From the NCBI RefSeq assembly GCF_013408095.1, contig NZ_JACBZF010000003.1:62001-126000 (forward strand): 64,000 nt of DNA. Reading direction: 5' to 3'. How positions within the stretch are numbered: the stretch's first letter is position 1; every line of letters starts with the position of its first letter. The notes beneath the pieces are model-generated. The model did not search any database and was not told the DNA's origin. It saw only the letters and a program-made list of their open reading frames with translations. The position numbers and the translations under genes were made by a program. This DNA comes from Novosphingobium marinum (GTDB lineage: Bacteria; Pseudomonadota; Alphaproteobacteria; Sphingomonadales; Sphingomonadaceae). Below are positions 43,554-52,820 of the stretch, in pieces.

Positions 43554-44831
43554 ATGAGTACGGACACGATTTTCGCCTTGTCGAGCGGCGCCCCGCCAGC
43601 CGCCATCGCAGTCGTCAGGATAAGCGGGCCGCGATCGCGCGATGCCTTGCAGGCGCTGGCCGGGACGCTTCCCGCCGCGCGGCGAGCCACGCTGAGGCGA
43701 TTGCGCGACCACGACGGGCAAGTCCTCGACGATGCTCTGGTTCTCTGGTTCCCCGGTCCCGCGACCGCATCCGGGGAAGACCTCGCCGAGCTACACCTGC
43801 ACGGGGGCAGGGCCGTGGTTCATGCGGTCGAGCAGGCGCTGTCGGGGATTGCAGAGTTGCGCCGCGCAACTCCGGGCGAGTTCACGCGCAGGGCCTTCGT
43901 CAACGGGAGGATCGATCTCGCCGAAGCCGAGGGACTTGCCGATCTCCTTGCGGCGGAAACCGAACTGCAGCGTCGTAGCGCGCTCGCGATGGCCGAAGGA
44001 ACGTTCTCGGCCACGGTCGACAGGTGGCGCGAACGGCTTCTCGGTCTCTCCGGGTCGGTCGAAGCAGCGCTCGATTTCTCGGATGAGGATGACGTTGCAC
44101 TGTCCGAAGTGTTTCACGTGGAACTTGTGCAGCTCCGGGACGACATGGCGACCTGGCTGCAGCGCCCTCGCGCGGAGCAGCTGAAGGACGGTTTCCGGGT
44201 TGTGCTCGCCGGACCGCCAAATGCCGGAAAAAGTACCCTTTTCAATGCCTTGGTCGAAAGTGAAGCGGCTATCACAGCCGCGACTGCCGGGACGACGCGC
44301 GATGTGTTGGTACGATCCGTCGCCCTTGCGGGAATGCCATTCTCGTTCATCGATACCGCCGGGTTGCGTGAGGGGTCGACCGACGAGATCGAGACAATCG
44401 GGATCGGACGCGCAATTGCCGAACTCGGCCGCGCCGACCTCGTCCTCTGGCTGGGTCCCGAGGAAGAAGGTCCTGCGGGATGCTGGGAAATCGAGGCCCA
44501 GATCGACCGGACGGATCGAGCGAGGAAGGCCAGCGCGCGGCATCGTGTGTCGGCCGAGTCGGGGGTCGGCCTCGATGGCCTGCGAAGCGATCTCCTGGCG
44601 GCTGCCAGGACCACGATGCCCAAGCCCGGAGCGGTCGCACTGAACGAGCGCCAGCATCGTCTGTTGCACGAAGCGGTCGATGCGCTTCGTGAAGCAGGAT
44701 CGGTCGAGGACCTCATTCTGCTTGCCGAATGCCTTCGCCTCGCCAGATCCGCCTTCGACGCCCTTGTCGGTCGCACGACCACCGAGGACATGCTCGATGC
44801 GCTCTTCGGCCGCTTCTGCATCGGCAAGTGA
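43554..44831 (+). CDS. mnmE: tRNA modification GTPase MnmE
   Basis: Works with MnmG to make carboxymethylaminomethyl or taurine-type uridines at wobble position 34. It has 425 residues: folate-binding N-terminal domain (2-115), helical domain, inserted G domain with P-loop GPPNAGKSTLF at 220, switch TAGTTRDV, DTAGLREGS, and the C-terminal FCIGK motif whose cysteine is at 422. A parS-like site lies in the gene at 44111. The whole mnmE-mnmG-rsmG-parAB order is typical. Confidence 0.97.
   Translation: MSTDTIFALSSGAPPAAIAVVRISGPRSRDALQALAGTLPAARRATLRRLRDHDGQVLDDALVLWFPGPATASGEDLAELHLHGGRAVVHAVEQALSGIAELRRATPGEFTRRAFVNGRIDLAEAEGLADLLAAETELQRRSALAMAEGTFSATVDRWRERLLGLSGSVEAALDFSDEDDVALSEVFHVELVQLRDDMATWLQRPRAEQLKDGFRVVLAGPPNAGKSTLFNALVESEAAITAATAGTTRDVLVRSVALAGMPFSFIDTAGLREGSTDEIETIGIGRAIAELGRADLVLWLGPEEEGPAGCWEIEAQIDRTDRARKASARHRVSAESGVGLDGLRSDLLAAARTTMPKPGAVALNERQHRLLHEAVDALREAGSVEDLILLAECLRLARSAFDALVGRTTTEDMLDALFGRFCIGK
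44111..44124. other. parS-like site 1
   Basis: GTTTCACGTGGAAC, one mismatch from GTTTCACGTGAAAC, inside mnmE. Confidence 0.75.
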
Positions 44832-44832
44832 C

Positions 44833-44846
44833 GTTCCACGTGAAAC
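44833..44846. other. parS-like site 2
   Basis: GTTCCACGTGAAAC, one mismatch from the consensus, in the short gap between mnmE and mnmG. This is the only intergenic site. Confidence 0.8.
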
Positions 44847-44903
44847 AAGTTTTCGCGCGTGTCTTTGACGAGGGATTCGCCTTGAAGTAAGGGCGCAGCG
44901 ATC

Positions 44904-46754
44904 ATGCAGCGTTTCGATATCATCGTAATCGGCGGCGGCCATGCCGGCTGCGAAGCGGCGGCGGTGGCCGCGCGAATGGGGGCGCGCGTCGCTCTCATAA
45001 GCTTCGACCTCGCCAAGGTCGGCGCGATGAGTTGCAACCCGGCAATTGGCGGTCTCGGCAAGGGCCACCTCGTACGCGAGGTGGACGCTTTCGACGGCCT
45101 AATTGCGAAGGCGGCGGATGCGGCGGCCATCCACTACCGCATGCTCAATCGCTCCAAGGGCAGTGCGGTCCAGGGACCGCGTGTCCAGGCCGATCGCGCA
45201 CTTTTCCTGAAGTCCATCCAGCGGCAATTGCAGGAGCAGGGCGATCTGACGATGGTCGAGGGCGAGGCGTCCCGCCTGCTCGTGACCGGGGACCGCATAG
45301 CCGGCGTCGAACTGTCGGACTCGACACAATTGCATTCGCCAGCGGTTATCCTGTGTACGGGTACCTTTCTGGGTGGCACCCTCTTTCGCGGTGAGGAGCG
45401 ACTGAGCGGAGGCCGGGTCGGCGAGAACTCGGCCCATGTCCTTGCGCGGCAGGTGCGGGACGCGGGTCTGCCGATGGCCCGACTCAAGACCGGTACGCCA
45501 CCCCGGCTCGACGGACGGAGCATAAACTGGGCGAGGCTGGAGGAGCAGCCGTCGGACCGTGATGCCTGGACCATGTCGGCGATGGGATCGCGCCGGGTCA
45601 ATCCGCAGGTATTCTGCGCGATAACCAGGACCAATCCGAGGACGCACGACATCATTGCGCAGAACCTCGATCGCTCTCCGCTGTTCAGCGGCGCAATCGA
45701 TGCGAAGGGTCCTCGCTATTGCCCGTCGATCGAGGACAAGATTCACCGCTTTACCGACAGGGACGGACACCAGCTGTTTCTCGAGCCGGAGGGTCTATCC
45801 ACCTATCTCGTCTATCCGAACGGCATAAGCACGTCGCTTCCTGTGGATGTCCAGCTCGCAATGCTGCGCTCGATCGAGGGGTTGGAGGCGGTCGAAATGG
45901 CGGTGCCGGGGTACGCCGTCGAATACGACCATATCGATCCGCGCGCTCTGCGGCCGAGCCTCGAGGTGCGAGCAATGCCCGGCCTCTATTGCGCGGGACA
46001 GATCAACGGCACAACCGGCTACGAGGAGGCAGCCGCGCAGGGTCTGGTCGCAGGCATGCATGCCGCTGCGGCGGTCCTCGACACGGAACCGGCGCAATTC
46101 GATCGGGCGAGCAGTTACATCGCGGTGATGATCGACGATCTCACCTTGCAGGGCGTTACCGAACCGTACCGGATGCTCACTGCCCGAGCCGAATATCGTT
46201 TGCGGCTGCGTGCCAACAACGCCTCGACTCGTCTGACCCCGGTGGCAATTGACGCTGGATGCGTCGGTGACATGCGCCGCACCTGGTTCGAAGCAAGGGG
46301 AAGGGCGAGCGATCGGCTTGCTGCCGAATTCGACCGTAGCCTACCAGCCTGCGAACTTGCCGAGGCGGGATTGTCGGTGAGGCGGGACGCCGGAACGAAC
46401 ACCGTGCGTGAGTGGCTCCGTTTCGGAGGCATCACTCTCGATTCGCTTCGCCGATGGATGGACGCTGATGCGCTTTCCGATGAAGCACTTGCAGAAGAAA
46501 TGGCAGAGGATGCGGCTTACGCCCCCTATCTCGCGCGGCAAGAGGGCGAGTTGCGGGACCTTCGCGCGAGTGAAGCGCTGCACCTGGGAGATGATTTTCC
46601 CTACGACTCAATTCCCGGTCTCTCGCGCGAGATGATTGACAGGCTGATTGCGGCGAGGCCTGCGACGCTTGCTGCGGCAGGTCGGGTACCCGGCATCACC
46701 CCGGCGGCGCTTTCGGCGCTGCTCGTGCATGCGCGGCGACGCCAGGCGGCATGA
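44904..46754 (+). CDS. mnmG: tRNA modification flavoprotein MnmG (GidA)
   Basis: FAD enzyme partner of MnmE, 616 residues. FAD-binding motif [20 protein letters not shown] is at 8-27; [32 protein letters not shown] and [20 protein letters not shown] are strongly conserved. It overlaps rsmG by ATGA. The ATG at 44904 lies 58 bases after a parS-like site. Confidence 0.98.
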   Translation: MQRFDIIVIGGGHAGCEAAAVAARMGARVALISFDLAKVGAMSCNPAIGGLGKGHLVREVDAFDGLIAKAADAAAIHYRMLNRSKGSAVQGPRVQADRALFLKSIQRQLQEQGDLTMVEGEASRLLVTGDRIAGVELSDSTQLHSPAVILCTGTFLGGTLFRGEERLSGGRVGENSAHVLARQVRDAGLPMARLKTGTPPRLDGRSINWARLEEQPSDRDAWTMSAMGSRRVNPQVFCAITRTNPRTHDIIAQNLDRSPLFSGAIDAKGPRYCPSIEDKIHRFTDRDGHQLFLEPEGLSTYLVYPNGISTSLPVDVQLAMLRSIEGLEAVEMAVPGYAVEYDHIDPRALRPSLEVRAMPGLYCAGQINGTTGYEEAAAQGLVAGMHAAAAVLDTEPAQFDRASSYIAVMIDDLTLQGVTEPYRMLTARAEYRLRLRANNASTRLTPVAIDAGCVGDMRRTWFEARGRASDRLAAEFDRSLPACELAEAGLSVRRDAGTNTVREWLRFGGITLDSLRRWMDADALSDEALAEEMAEDAAYAPYLARQEGELRDLRASEALHLGDDFPYDSIPGLSREMIDRLIAARPATLAAAGRVPGITPAALSALLVHARRRQAA

Positions 46755-47389
46755 TCTCGGACGAGGTACAAGCGCGCAAATGGGTGGCCGATCTCGGGAT
46801 CTGCGACGACAAGGCGATTGAGCGGCTGAAAATTCTCATCGAAGAGTTGGCGCTGGAGAACGCCCGGCAGAACCTGGTATCTGCATCAAGCCTTTCGGCC
46901 GTGTGGCAACGTCATATCGCCGACAGCGCACAGTTGCTGACCCATGTTTCACGTGAAACGCGCTCGTGGCTGGATCTGGGGACGGGTGCTGGCTTTCCGG
47001 GCCTTGTTGCAGCGATATTGCAGCCATATTGCGAGGTACATCTGGTCGAATCGCGCAAGCGCCGCGTTGAGTGGCTGGAACGAATTACTTCTCAACTCGA
47101 GATCAAAAACATTTGTATTCACGGAAAGCGCCTTGAACTTATCGATAGTTTCAAGGCCGATGCGATTTCCGCCAGGGCATTCGCGGCGCTGGACAAACTC
47201 CTCAGCTTATCCGCACGCTTTTCCACAAGCAGCACGGTCTGGCTGTTGCCGAAAGGGCGCTCGGCGCAGCATGAACTCGATGAGCTCAAGGGCTGGCGCC
47301 ATACGTTCCACGTGGAACGTTCCTTGACCGACCCGGACGCCGGAGTCATCGTCGGAGCGCTGTTGGGCAGGAAGGGAAGAGCCTCGTGA
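46751..47389 (+). CDS. rsmG: 16S rRNA G527 methyltransferase RsmG (GidB)
   Basis: A 212-residue SAM-dependent enzyme that methylates G527 of 16S rRNA. The SAM motif is [17 protein letters not shown], with [10 protein letters not shown] following. The gene carries two parS-like sites (46946 and 47305), the second a fully symmetric GTTCCACGTGGAAC. It overlaps mnmG (ATGA) and parA (GTGA). Confidence 0.96.
   Translation: MISDEVQARKWVADLGICDDKAIERLKILIEELALENARQNLVSASSLSAVWQRHIADSAQLLTHVSRETRSWLDLGTGAGFPGLVAAILQPYCEVHLVESRKRRVEWLERITSQLEIKNICIHGKRLELIDSFKADAISARAFAALDKLLSLSARFSTSSTVWLLPKGRSAQHELDELKGWRHTFHVERSLTDPDAGVIVGALLGRKGRAS
46946..46959. other. parS site 3, perfect
   Basis: GTTTCACGTGAAAC matches the consensus exactly, inside rsmG and about 430 bases before parA. 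Confidence 0.92.
47305..47318. other. parS-like site 4
   Basis: GTTCCACGTGGAAC, a fully symmetrical variant with two mismatches, inside the 3' part of rsmG. Confidence 0.7.
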
Positions 47390-48162
47390 TCCGCCTTGCC
47401 ATTGCAAATCAGAAAGGCGGGGTCGGAAAGACGACGTCCGCGATCAATCTCGCCACGGCCCTGGCCGCGACGGGATGGAAAGTTCTCCTCGTCGATCTCG
47501 ACCCGCAAGGGAACGCATCGACGGGCATCGGACTGGCGACCGCCGACCGGGTGCGTTCGAGCTACGATGTCCTCGTCGATGGCGAACCATTGTGCGATTG
47601 TGTTCAGGAGACCCGAATTCCCGGAATGGACATCCTGCCGGCGACGGTCGACCTGTCGGGTGCCGAGGTCGAACTGGTCGGCGTCGACGACCGGACGGGA
47701 CGGCTGCGCGAGGCGCTCTCGCACGACGCCGGATACGATATCTGCATCATCGACTGCCCGCCCTCTCTCGGCCTCCTCACTCTCAACGCGCTGTGCGCGG
47801 CCGACACCCTGCTTGTACCGCTGCAATGCGAGTTCTTTGCGCTCGAGGGCCTAAGCCAGCTCCTCCAGACCGTCGAACGGGTACAACAGCGCTTCAATCC
47901 CGACCTGGGCATCGTCGGCGTCGTTCTGACGATGTACGATCGCCGCAACCGTCTGACCGACCAGGTTTCCGACGACGTGCGTGATTGCCTCGGCAAGCTC
48001 GTGTTCGAGGCGGTGATCCCGCGGAACGTCCGGCTTTCGGAAGCGCCGAGCCACGGACTCCCGGCTCTGATTTACGACCATGCGTGCGCCGGAAGCCGCG
48101 CCTACATGGCCCTGGCACGCGAACTCATCGGTCGCCTCCAGCAAAAGAAGGAAGCGGCATGA
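47386..48162 (+). CDS. parA: Chromosome partitioning ATPase ParA
   Basis: A 258-residue ParA/Soj-type ATPase. The deviant Walker A NQKGGVGKTT is at 8-17 and Walker B CIIDCPPSLGLL near 122. It moves ParB-parS complexes on the nucleoid. The GTG at 47386 overlaps the rsmG stop (GTGA). The stop overlaps the parB start (ATGA). Confidence 0.97.
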   Translation: MIRLAIANQKGGVGKTTSAINLATALAATGWKVLLVDLDPQGNASTGIGLATADRVRSSYDVLVDGEPLCDCVQETRIPGMDILPATVDLSGAEVELVGVDDRTGRLREALSHDAGYDICIIDCPPSLGLLTLNALCAADTLLVPLQCEFFALEGLSQLLQTVERVQQRFNPDLGIVGVVLTMYDRRNRLTDQVSDDVRDCLGKLVFEAVIPRNVRLSEAPSHGLPALIYDHACAGSRAYMALARELIGRLQQKKEAA

Positions 48163-49130
48163 ACGACGACCCTGTGATCCGTATTTCGGCCGCTCCCAAG
48201 ACTGCCGGTAGCGGCGGCAAGCGCAAGCCGCCCGCGCTGGGGAGGGGCCTTGGCGCCCTGATGGGCGACACTCGCCGCGAAGAACCGGTATCGTCGGGCG
48301 AGAGTTCCGGCGAGGGTGGTGCACTGGCACGGTCCGGCCTCGCATCGCTGGCGGTTTCGAGGATCGAACCGCATCCCGAGCAGCCGAGGCGCCATTTCGA
48401 CGAGGATGCCCTCGACGAGCTGGCGGCGTCAATCGCACAGCGTGGGGTCATCCAGCCCGTGATCGTGCGCCCGCTTGCCGACGGGGCCTATCAGCTGGTG
48501 GCGGGCGAAAGGCGCTGGCGAGCTGCTCAGCGCGCGCAACTCCATGAAATTCCGGCAATTATTCGCGACCTCAGCGAGCGCGAAGTGATGGCGCTCGCCC
48601 TGATCGAGAATCTTCAGCGCGAAGATCTCAATCCGATCGAGGAGGCACGCGCTTACCACCGCCTGTCCGAGCAGGAGGGGCTCACGCAGGCCGAGATCGC
48701 CAGGATGGTCGACAAGAGCCGGAGCCACGTCGCCAACCTGCAAAGGCTTCTCAGCCTTCCCGATGACGTGGTGGCAATGGTCGAAAAGGGTGACCTGTCG
48801 ATGGGTCATGCCCGGGCGCTGATCGGCAGCGAGCAGGCGGTCGAGCTAGCCGGAGCGGCAGTTGCGAAACAGCTATCGGTCCGCGAGGTCGAGCGCCTCG
48901 TCCGCCGTCAGGGTAGCAAGGCCCGTCAGCCGCGCCGCGCACGGGCCGAGCGCGGATCGGCCGACGATGCCGATATCGCGGCCGTGCAGGGTCATCTCGA
49001 GGAATTTCTCGGCCTGCCCGTCAAGATCACGACCGATGCGGACCCACGGTCGGGCGCAGTGACGATCCGTTACCGAACGCTCGACCAGCTCGATCTCATT
49101 TGCCAGCGCCTGACCGGCGGATCGATCTGA
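48159..49130 (+). CDS. parB: Centromere-binding CTPase ParB
   Basis: A 323-residue ParB. The N-terminal ParA-interaction motif KPPALGRGLGALMGD is at about 23-37; CTP-binding boxes are RIEPHPEQPRR, IAQRGVIQPVIVRP and VAGERRWRAAQ; ENLQREDLNPIEEA follows; the HTH region TQAEIARMVDKSRSHVANLQ (about 176-195) binds parS. The C-terminal 45 residues dimerise. Together with parA and nearby parS sites it forms the chromosome segregation system. Confidence 0.97.
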   Translation: MNDDPVIRISAAPKTAGSGGKRKPPALGRGLGALMGDTRREEPVSSGESSGEGGALARSGLASLAVSRIEPHPEQPRRHFDEDALDELAASIAQRGVIQPVIVRPLADGAYQLVAGERRWRAAQRAQLHEIPAIIRDLSEREVMALALIENLQREDLNPIEEARAYHRLSEQEGLTQAEIARMVDKSRSHVANLQRLLSLPDDVVAMVEKGDLSMGHARALIGSEQAVELAGAAVAKQLSVREVERLVRRQGSKARQPRRARAERGSADDADIAAVQGHLEEFLGLPVKITTDADPRSGAVTIRYRTLDQLDLICQRLTGGSI

Positions 49131-49190
49131 TCGACAACAAACCTGCGCTCATGCACAAGTTACATGTGCCGTAGACCCGAACTTTGAAAG

Positions 49191-49859
49191 CTAGTTGCGC
49201 AGGCGCTTGTCCGGGGCAGTCTTGATGCGCTTGTCCGGCACGACCTTGATCCGCTTCTGCGGCGCGGGGCGCGGCGGCGGAGAGTAGCGAACGGGGACGT
49301 CCTCGTACTCGTATTCGACCGTTTCCGTGCACTGCGGCTCGCCGCGATGCGCCATCGGCACCGCCATCATCGGCTGCATCTGGCAGCAACCGCCCGCAGC
49401 ATGGCCATAGGGCGCATAGCCCTGTCCATAGCCGTAGTGATGGCCCGCCTGCGCGTAATAATCGTCGAGATAGCGCTCGCATTCGTCGCGAACATCGCGG
49501 CGATCCTCGGCCTTGTCGATGGCCATTCCGGCCGCCGCGCCGACTGCGGCCCCGGCCACCGTACCGATCGTGCGATTGCCGCGCCCGGCGATCCGATTGC
49601 CCGCCACGCCTCCGACGAGGCCGCCGATCAGCGCACCGCCGACCCCATCGTCGCGCCCGCCCATGCGGCGGCGGCATTCGGTCAGCCACTCGTCGCGAAC
49701 CCTTGGGTCCATGCGGTACTGCGAGGGATAGGCTGCCCGCTGCTCCCAATCCGAAGCGGGGTAGGGCGGTACCGGCTCTTGCGCCTCTGCGGGCGCTGCC
49801 AGCGTGACGGCTGCGATCGCGGCAACCGGAAGTAGCCGGGCATATCGGGAAAGATGCAT
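49191..49859 (-). CDS. Secreted glycine-zipper protein
   Basis: A 222-residue exported protein. A signal peptide (to about residue 27, AAPAEAQ) is followed by a glycine zipper (79-118: GVGGALIGGLVGGVAGNRIA, GTVAGAAVGAAAGMAIDK) that probably inserts in the outer membrane. The C-terminal region has the tandem PDKRIK-type repeats (VPDKRIKTAPDKRL). Unknown function. ATG 49859 gives a normal signal; 49877 is an alternative. Confidence 0.78.
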   Translation of the reverse strand: MHLSRYARLLPVAAIAAVTLAAPAEAQEPVPPYPASDWEQRAAYPSQYRMDPRVRDEWLTECRRRMGGRDDGVGGALIGGLVGGVAGNRIAGRGNRTIGTVAGAAVGAAAGMAIDKAEDRRDVRDECERYLDDYYAQAGHHYGYGQGYAPYGHAAGGCCQMQPMMAVPMAHRGEPQCTETVEYEYEDVPVRYSPPPRPAPQKRIKVVPDKRIKTAPDKRLRN

Positions 49860-49989
49860 GCGGGAAGCCCCTGTCATTGAGGGACTCGTGAGTCCCGTTA
49901 GCTAACCGATGTTACCATTGCCATTCCGCGCGACCCAAGGCCGTTCACGCTCAATTCTCGCGCATGTCCCGTTTCGGTTCACTTGCCGC

Positions 49990-50472
49990 TCAGATGCTAT
50001 CGGCGACGATGCGGGCGAGACCTTCGATCCCGCTTGCGTCTTCCGCGTCGAAACGCCCGGTTTCCGGGCTGTCCAGGTCGATGACGGCAATCACGCGGCC
50101 GGCGCGCTGGACCGGCACCACCAGTTCGGACCTGCTTGCGGCGTCGCACGCGATATGCCCCGGGAACGCGTGCACGTCGGCCACCAGCTGCGTCCTGCCG
50201 GTCTGCGCCGCCGCTCCGCATACGCCCCGACCGAAGGGAATGCGGATGCAGGCCGGCTTGCCGATGAAGGGTCCGAGCACGAGTTCGCCGTCGACATTGC
50301 GGTAGAAACCGGCCCAGTTGAGGCGGGGTACGTACATCCAGACAAGTGCCGCGAGATTCGCCATGTTGGCGACCGGATCGGGTTCGTCAGCGACGAGCTC
50401 ACGCGCCGCAGCGACGAGGTCGCGGTACAGTTCGGCCTTTGGCGCATCGTCTGGCGGCGCAAATTCGTACAT
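49990..50472 (-). CDS. msrC: Free methionine-(R)-sulfoxide reductase (GAF type)
   Basis: A 160-residue GAF-fold enzyme that reduces free methionine-R-sulfoxide. The three cysteines C75, C85 and C109 (GKPACIRIPFGRGVCG and GHIACDAASRSE) have the same 10- and 24-residue spacing as known fRMsr enzymes. LNWAGFYRNVDGELVLGPF is typical. It is adjacent and divergent to the sugar dehydrogenase gene. Confidence 0.92.
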   Translation of the reverse strand: MYEFAPPDDAPKAELYRDLVAAARELVADEPDPVANMANLAALVWMYVPRLNWAGFYRNVDGELVLGPFIGKPACIRIPFGRGVCGAAAQTGRTQLVADVHAFPGHIACDAASRSELVVPVQRAGRVIAVIDLDSPETGRFDAEDASGIEGLARIVADSI

Positions 50473-50525
50473 CAGTAGGTCCTGTCGGCTTGCCCGTGAA
50501 AGAGCCGAACCCTATCTCCGGGAGC

Positions 50526-51989
50526 ATGATGTCCATCAAGCACAAGTTGCTCGCCGCTCTCGGAATTGTCGTTGTCGCGTTGCTCGTTTTCGCGATCTAC
50601 GCCTGGTACGGCAACCCGTCGGACAAGCCCATCTCGGCGACGACCGGCACCGATCCGGAACTGGTCGAGGCCGAGACGCGATGGATACCGAGTGTGTCTC
50701 TGGCGGAACCTGCCGGGTGGGGCGCCAACGATGCGCCGGTCGCCGGCGAGGGGCTGCGCGTGACAAGGTTCGCAGCGGGGCTGGACCATCCTCGCACCAT
50801 GCTCGCGCTTCCCAACGGGGATATCCTCGTTGCCGAGACCAACGGCCCGCCGCAGGAAGGGGGCGGGATCACAGGCTTCTTCAAGCGCCTCTTCATGGAT
50901 CGGGTCGGCGCAGGCGTTCCCTCGCCGGACCGGATCATGTTGCTGCGCGACAGCGACGGCGACGGCCAAGCCGATCAGCGCTCGACCTTCCGAAGCGAGG
51001 ATCTCTCATCGCCGTCCGGCATGGCCTATGGCGAGGGACGGCTTTACATCGCCAATCACGACGCGGTGCTGGCCTTCGATTTCGAGCCGGGACCGGCAAG
51101 CCTGACCGGCGAACCGGAAAAGCTCATGGACCTGCCGGGCGGTGGCGACCACTGGATGCGCGCGCTGCTGCTGAGCCCCGATAACGGCAAGCTTTATGTG
51201 GCAGTCGGCTCGGCGACCAACATCGCGGACAGCGGACTCGAGGCCGAGCAGGGGCGCGCCGCGATCTGGGAGATCGACACCGCGACAGGTCAGCGCCGCC
51301 AGTTTGCGGGCGGCCTGCGCAATCCCAACGCAATGGCCTGGAATCCCTCGACCGAGGAACTTTGGACCGTGGTCAACGAACGCGACATGATCGGTCCCGA
51401 TCTCGTGCCGGACTACCTGACTAACGTGCCGGTCGGGGCACAGTATGGCTGGCCGTGGATCTACTGGAAGGACCAGTACGACGATCGCGTCGACCTGCCA
51501 ATGCCGCTCTACATGAACGAGTACGTGCGCCGCCCCGAATACGCGCTCGGCGCGCATACCGCGCCCCTCGGCATGCTGTTCTCGACCGGCGGCAACCGGA
51601 TGGGAACGAGTTTCGGCAACGGCGCCTTCATCGCTCGCCATGGCTCGTGGAACCGCAAGCCGCCCTCCGGTTACGACGTGATCTTCGTTCCCTTCGACGC
51701 CAACGGCAACCCGCAGGACGGGGTCAAGCAGGTGCTTACGGGTTTCCTGACCGACGACGGCGGCGAAGCGCGGGGCCGGCCCGTATGGCTGGCCTGGGAC
51801 GGGCAGGGCGGCCTGCTAGTCAGCGACGACACGGCGGGGATCATCTGGCGCGTGATCGCGCCGGGTGCCGAGGCTTCCGAAGGCCCGGCTCCGGTCGAAG
51901 TCGACAGCATGCCACCGGTCAAGAACCTGCAGGGTGACCCGAACGCGCAGTTCAAGGGCTCGCTGGAGGACGACTACGCGACCTATTGA
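50526..51989 (+). CDS. Membrane-anchored PQQ-type sugar dehydrogenase
   Basis: A 487-residue protein with an N-terminal membrane anchor (8-26). The rest is a six-bladed beta-propeller of the glucose/sorbosone dehydrogenase (soluble GDH) family: LDHPRTMLALPNGDILVAET, LLLSPDNGKLYVAVGSATNI, GLRNPNAMAWNPSTEELW and FIARHGSWNRKPPSGYDVIF. PQQ and calcium dependence is inferred from the family. It would oxidise a sugar or sorbosone-like compound in the periplasm. Two adjacent ATGs (50526 or 50529). Confidence 0.87.
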   Translation: MMSIKHKLLAALGIVVVALLVFAIYAWYGNPSDKPISATTGTDPELVEAETRWIPSVSLAEPAGWGANDAPVAGEGLRVTRFAAGLDHPRTMLALPNGDILVAETNGPPQEGGGITGFFKRLFMDRVGAGVPSPDRIMLLRDSDGDGQADQRSTFRSEDLSSPSGMAYGEGRLYIANHDAVLAFDFEPGPASLTGEPEKLMDLPGGGDHWMRALLLSPDNGKLYVAVGSATNIADSGLEAEQGRAAIWEIDTATGQRRQFAGGLRNPNAMAWNPSTEELWTVVNERDMIGPDLVPDYLTNVPVGAQYGWPWIYWKDQYDDRVDLPMPLYMNEYVRRPEYALGAHTAPLGMLFSTGGNRMGTSFGNGAFIARHGSWNRKPPSGYDVIFVPFDANGNPQDGVKQVLTGFLTDDGGEARGRPVWLAWDGQGGLLVSDDTAGIIWRVIAPGAEASEGPAPVEVDSMPPVKNLQGDPNAQFKGSLEDDYATY

Positions 51990-51992
51990 GGG

Positions 51993-52820
51993 TCAGAGCG
52001 ACTTTCCGGCCCTTCCGGCAAGTTCGGTGACATATTGCCAGGCTACGCGACCCGAACGAGCGCCGCGCCGCCTGCTCCATTCGAGTGCATCGGCTTCCTG
52101 CCAGTCAAGCCCGAAATGCCCGGCATACCCCGCGATCATCGCCAGGTATTCGTCCTGGTCGCAGTTGTGAAAGCCGACCGACAGCCCGAACCTGTCAGCA
52201 AGCGCCAGCCTGTCGTCGACCGCGTCCCGCGGGTTTAGCGGATCGTCCTGTTCCGAATGATGCCGCGCCACGATCGCGCGCCGGTTGGAGGTCACGGCAA
52301 GGCGCACGTTCGGGGGCCTCGCCTCGACGCCGCCTTCAAGCCAGGAGCGCAGCAGTCGCGGACTTGTACCGTCGCCGTCCTCGAACCCGAGATCGTCGAT
52401 GAAGACGAGGAAGCTGCGCTCGACCCGGCCGAGTTCCCCGAACAGTCTTGCAACGCCCTGCAATGCATCCTGCGCCACCTGTACGAGAGCGATGCGACCC
52501 GGTGCGGCGTCCTGCGCTGTGCGGACAGCGGCCCGAAGCAGGGCCGACTTGCCCATTCCGCGCGATCCCCAAAGCAGCATGTCGTGCGCGGCATGCCCTG
52601 CCGCCAGTCGTTCGACGTTCGTGACGACACGATCCTTGTGTGCGTCGATCCCGCGCAGGAGGTCGAGTGGCGGGGCCTTGATCTCGGAAATCGTTCGCGC
52701 ACGCTCGCCGTCCCATACGTAGGCCGGACTCGCCATCCAGTCGCATTCGGGAGCGGCGGGCGGAACCAGCCGCTCAAGTGCGTCGGCGATCCGCGCCAGC
52801 GGGTCCCCCTGGTCGCTCAC
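51993..52820 (-). CDS. DUF815 AAA-type ATPase
   Basis: A 275-residue ATPase of the DUF815 family. The P-loop GSRGMGKSALLRA is at about 84-96 and Walker B FLVFIDDLGFED follows; SNRRAIVARHHSE is typical. Function is unknown in bacteria. The GTG at 52820 overlaps the stop of the acyl-CoA dehydrogenase (GTGA), so the genes are coupled. It is convergent with the sugar dehydrogenase. Confidence 0.85.
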   Translation of the reverse strand: MSDQGDPLARIADALERLVPPAAPECDWMASPAYVWDGERARTISEIKAPPLDLLRGIDAHKDRVVTNVERLAAGHAAHDMLLWGSRGMGKSALLRAAVRTAQDAAPGRIALVQVAQDALQGVARLFGELGRVERSFLVFIDDLGFEDGDGTSPRLLRSWLEGGVEARPPNVRLAVTSNRRAIVARHHSEQDDPLNPRDAVDDRLALADRFGLSVGFHNCDQDEYLAMIAGYAGHFGLDWQEADALEWSRRRGARSGRVAWQYVTELAGRAGKSL

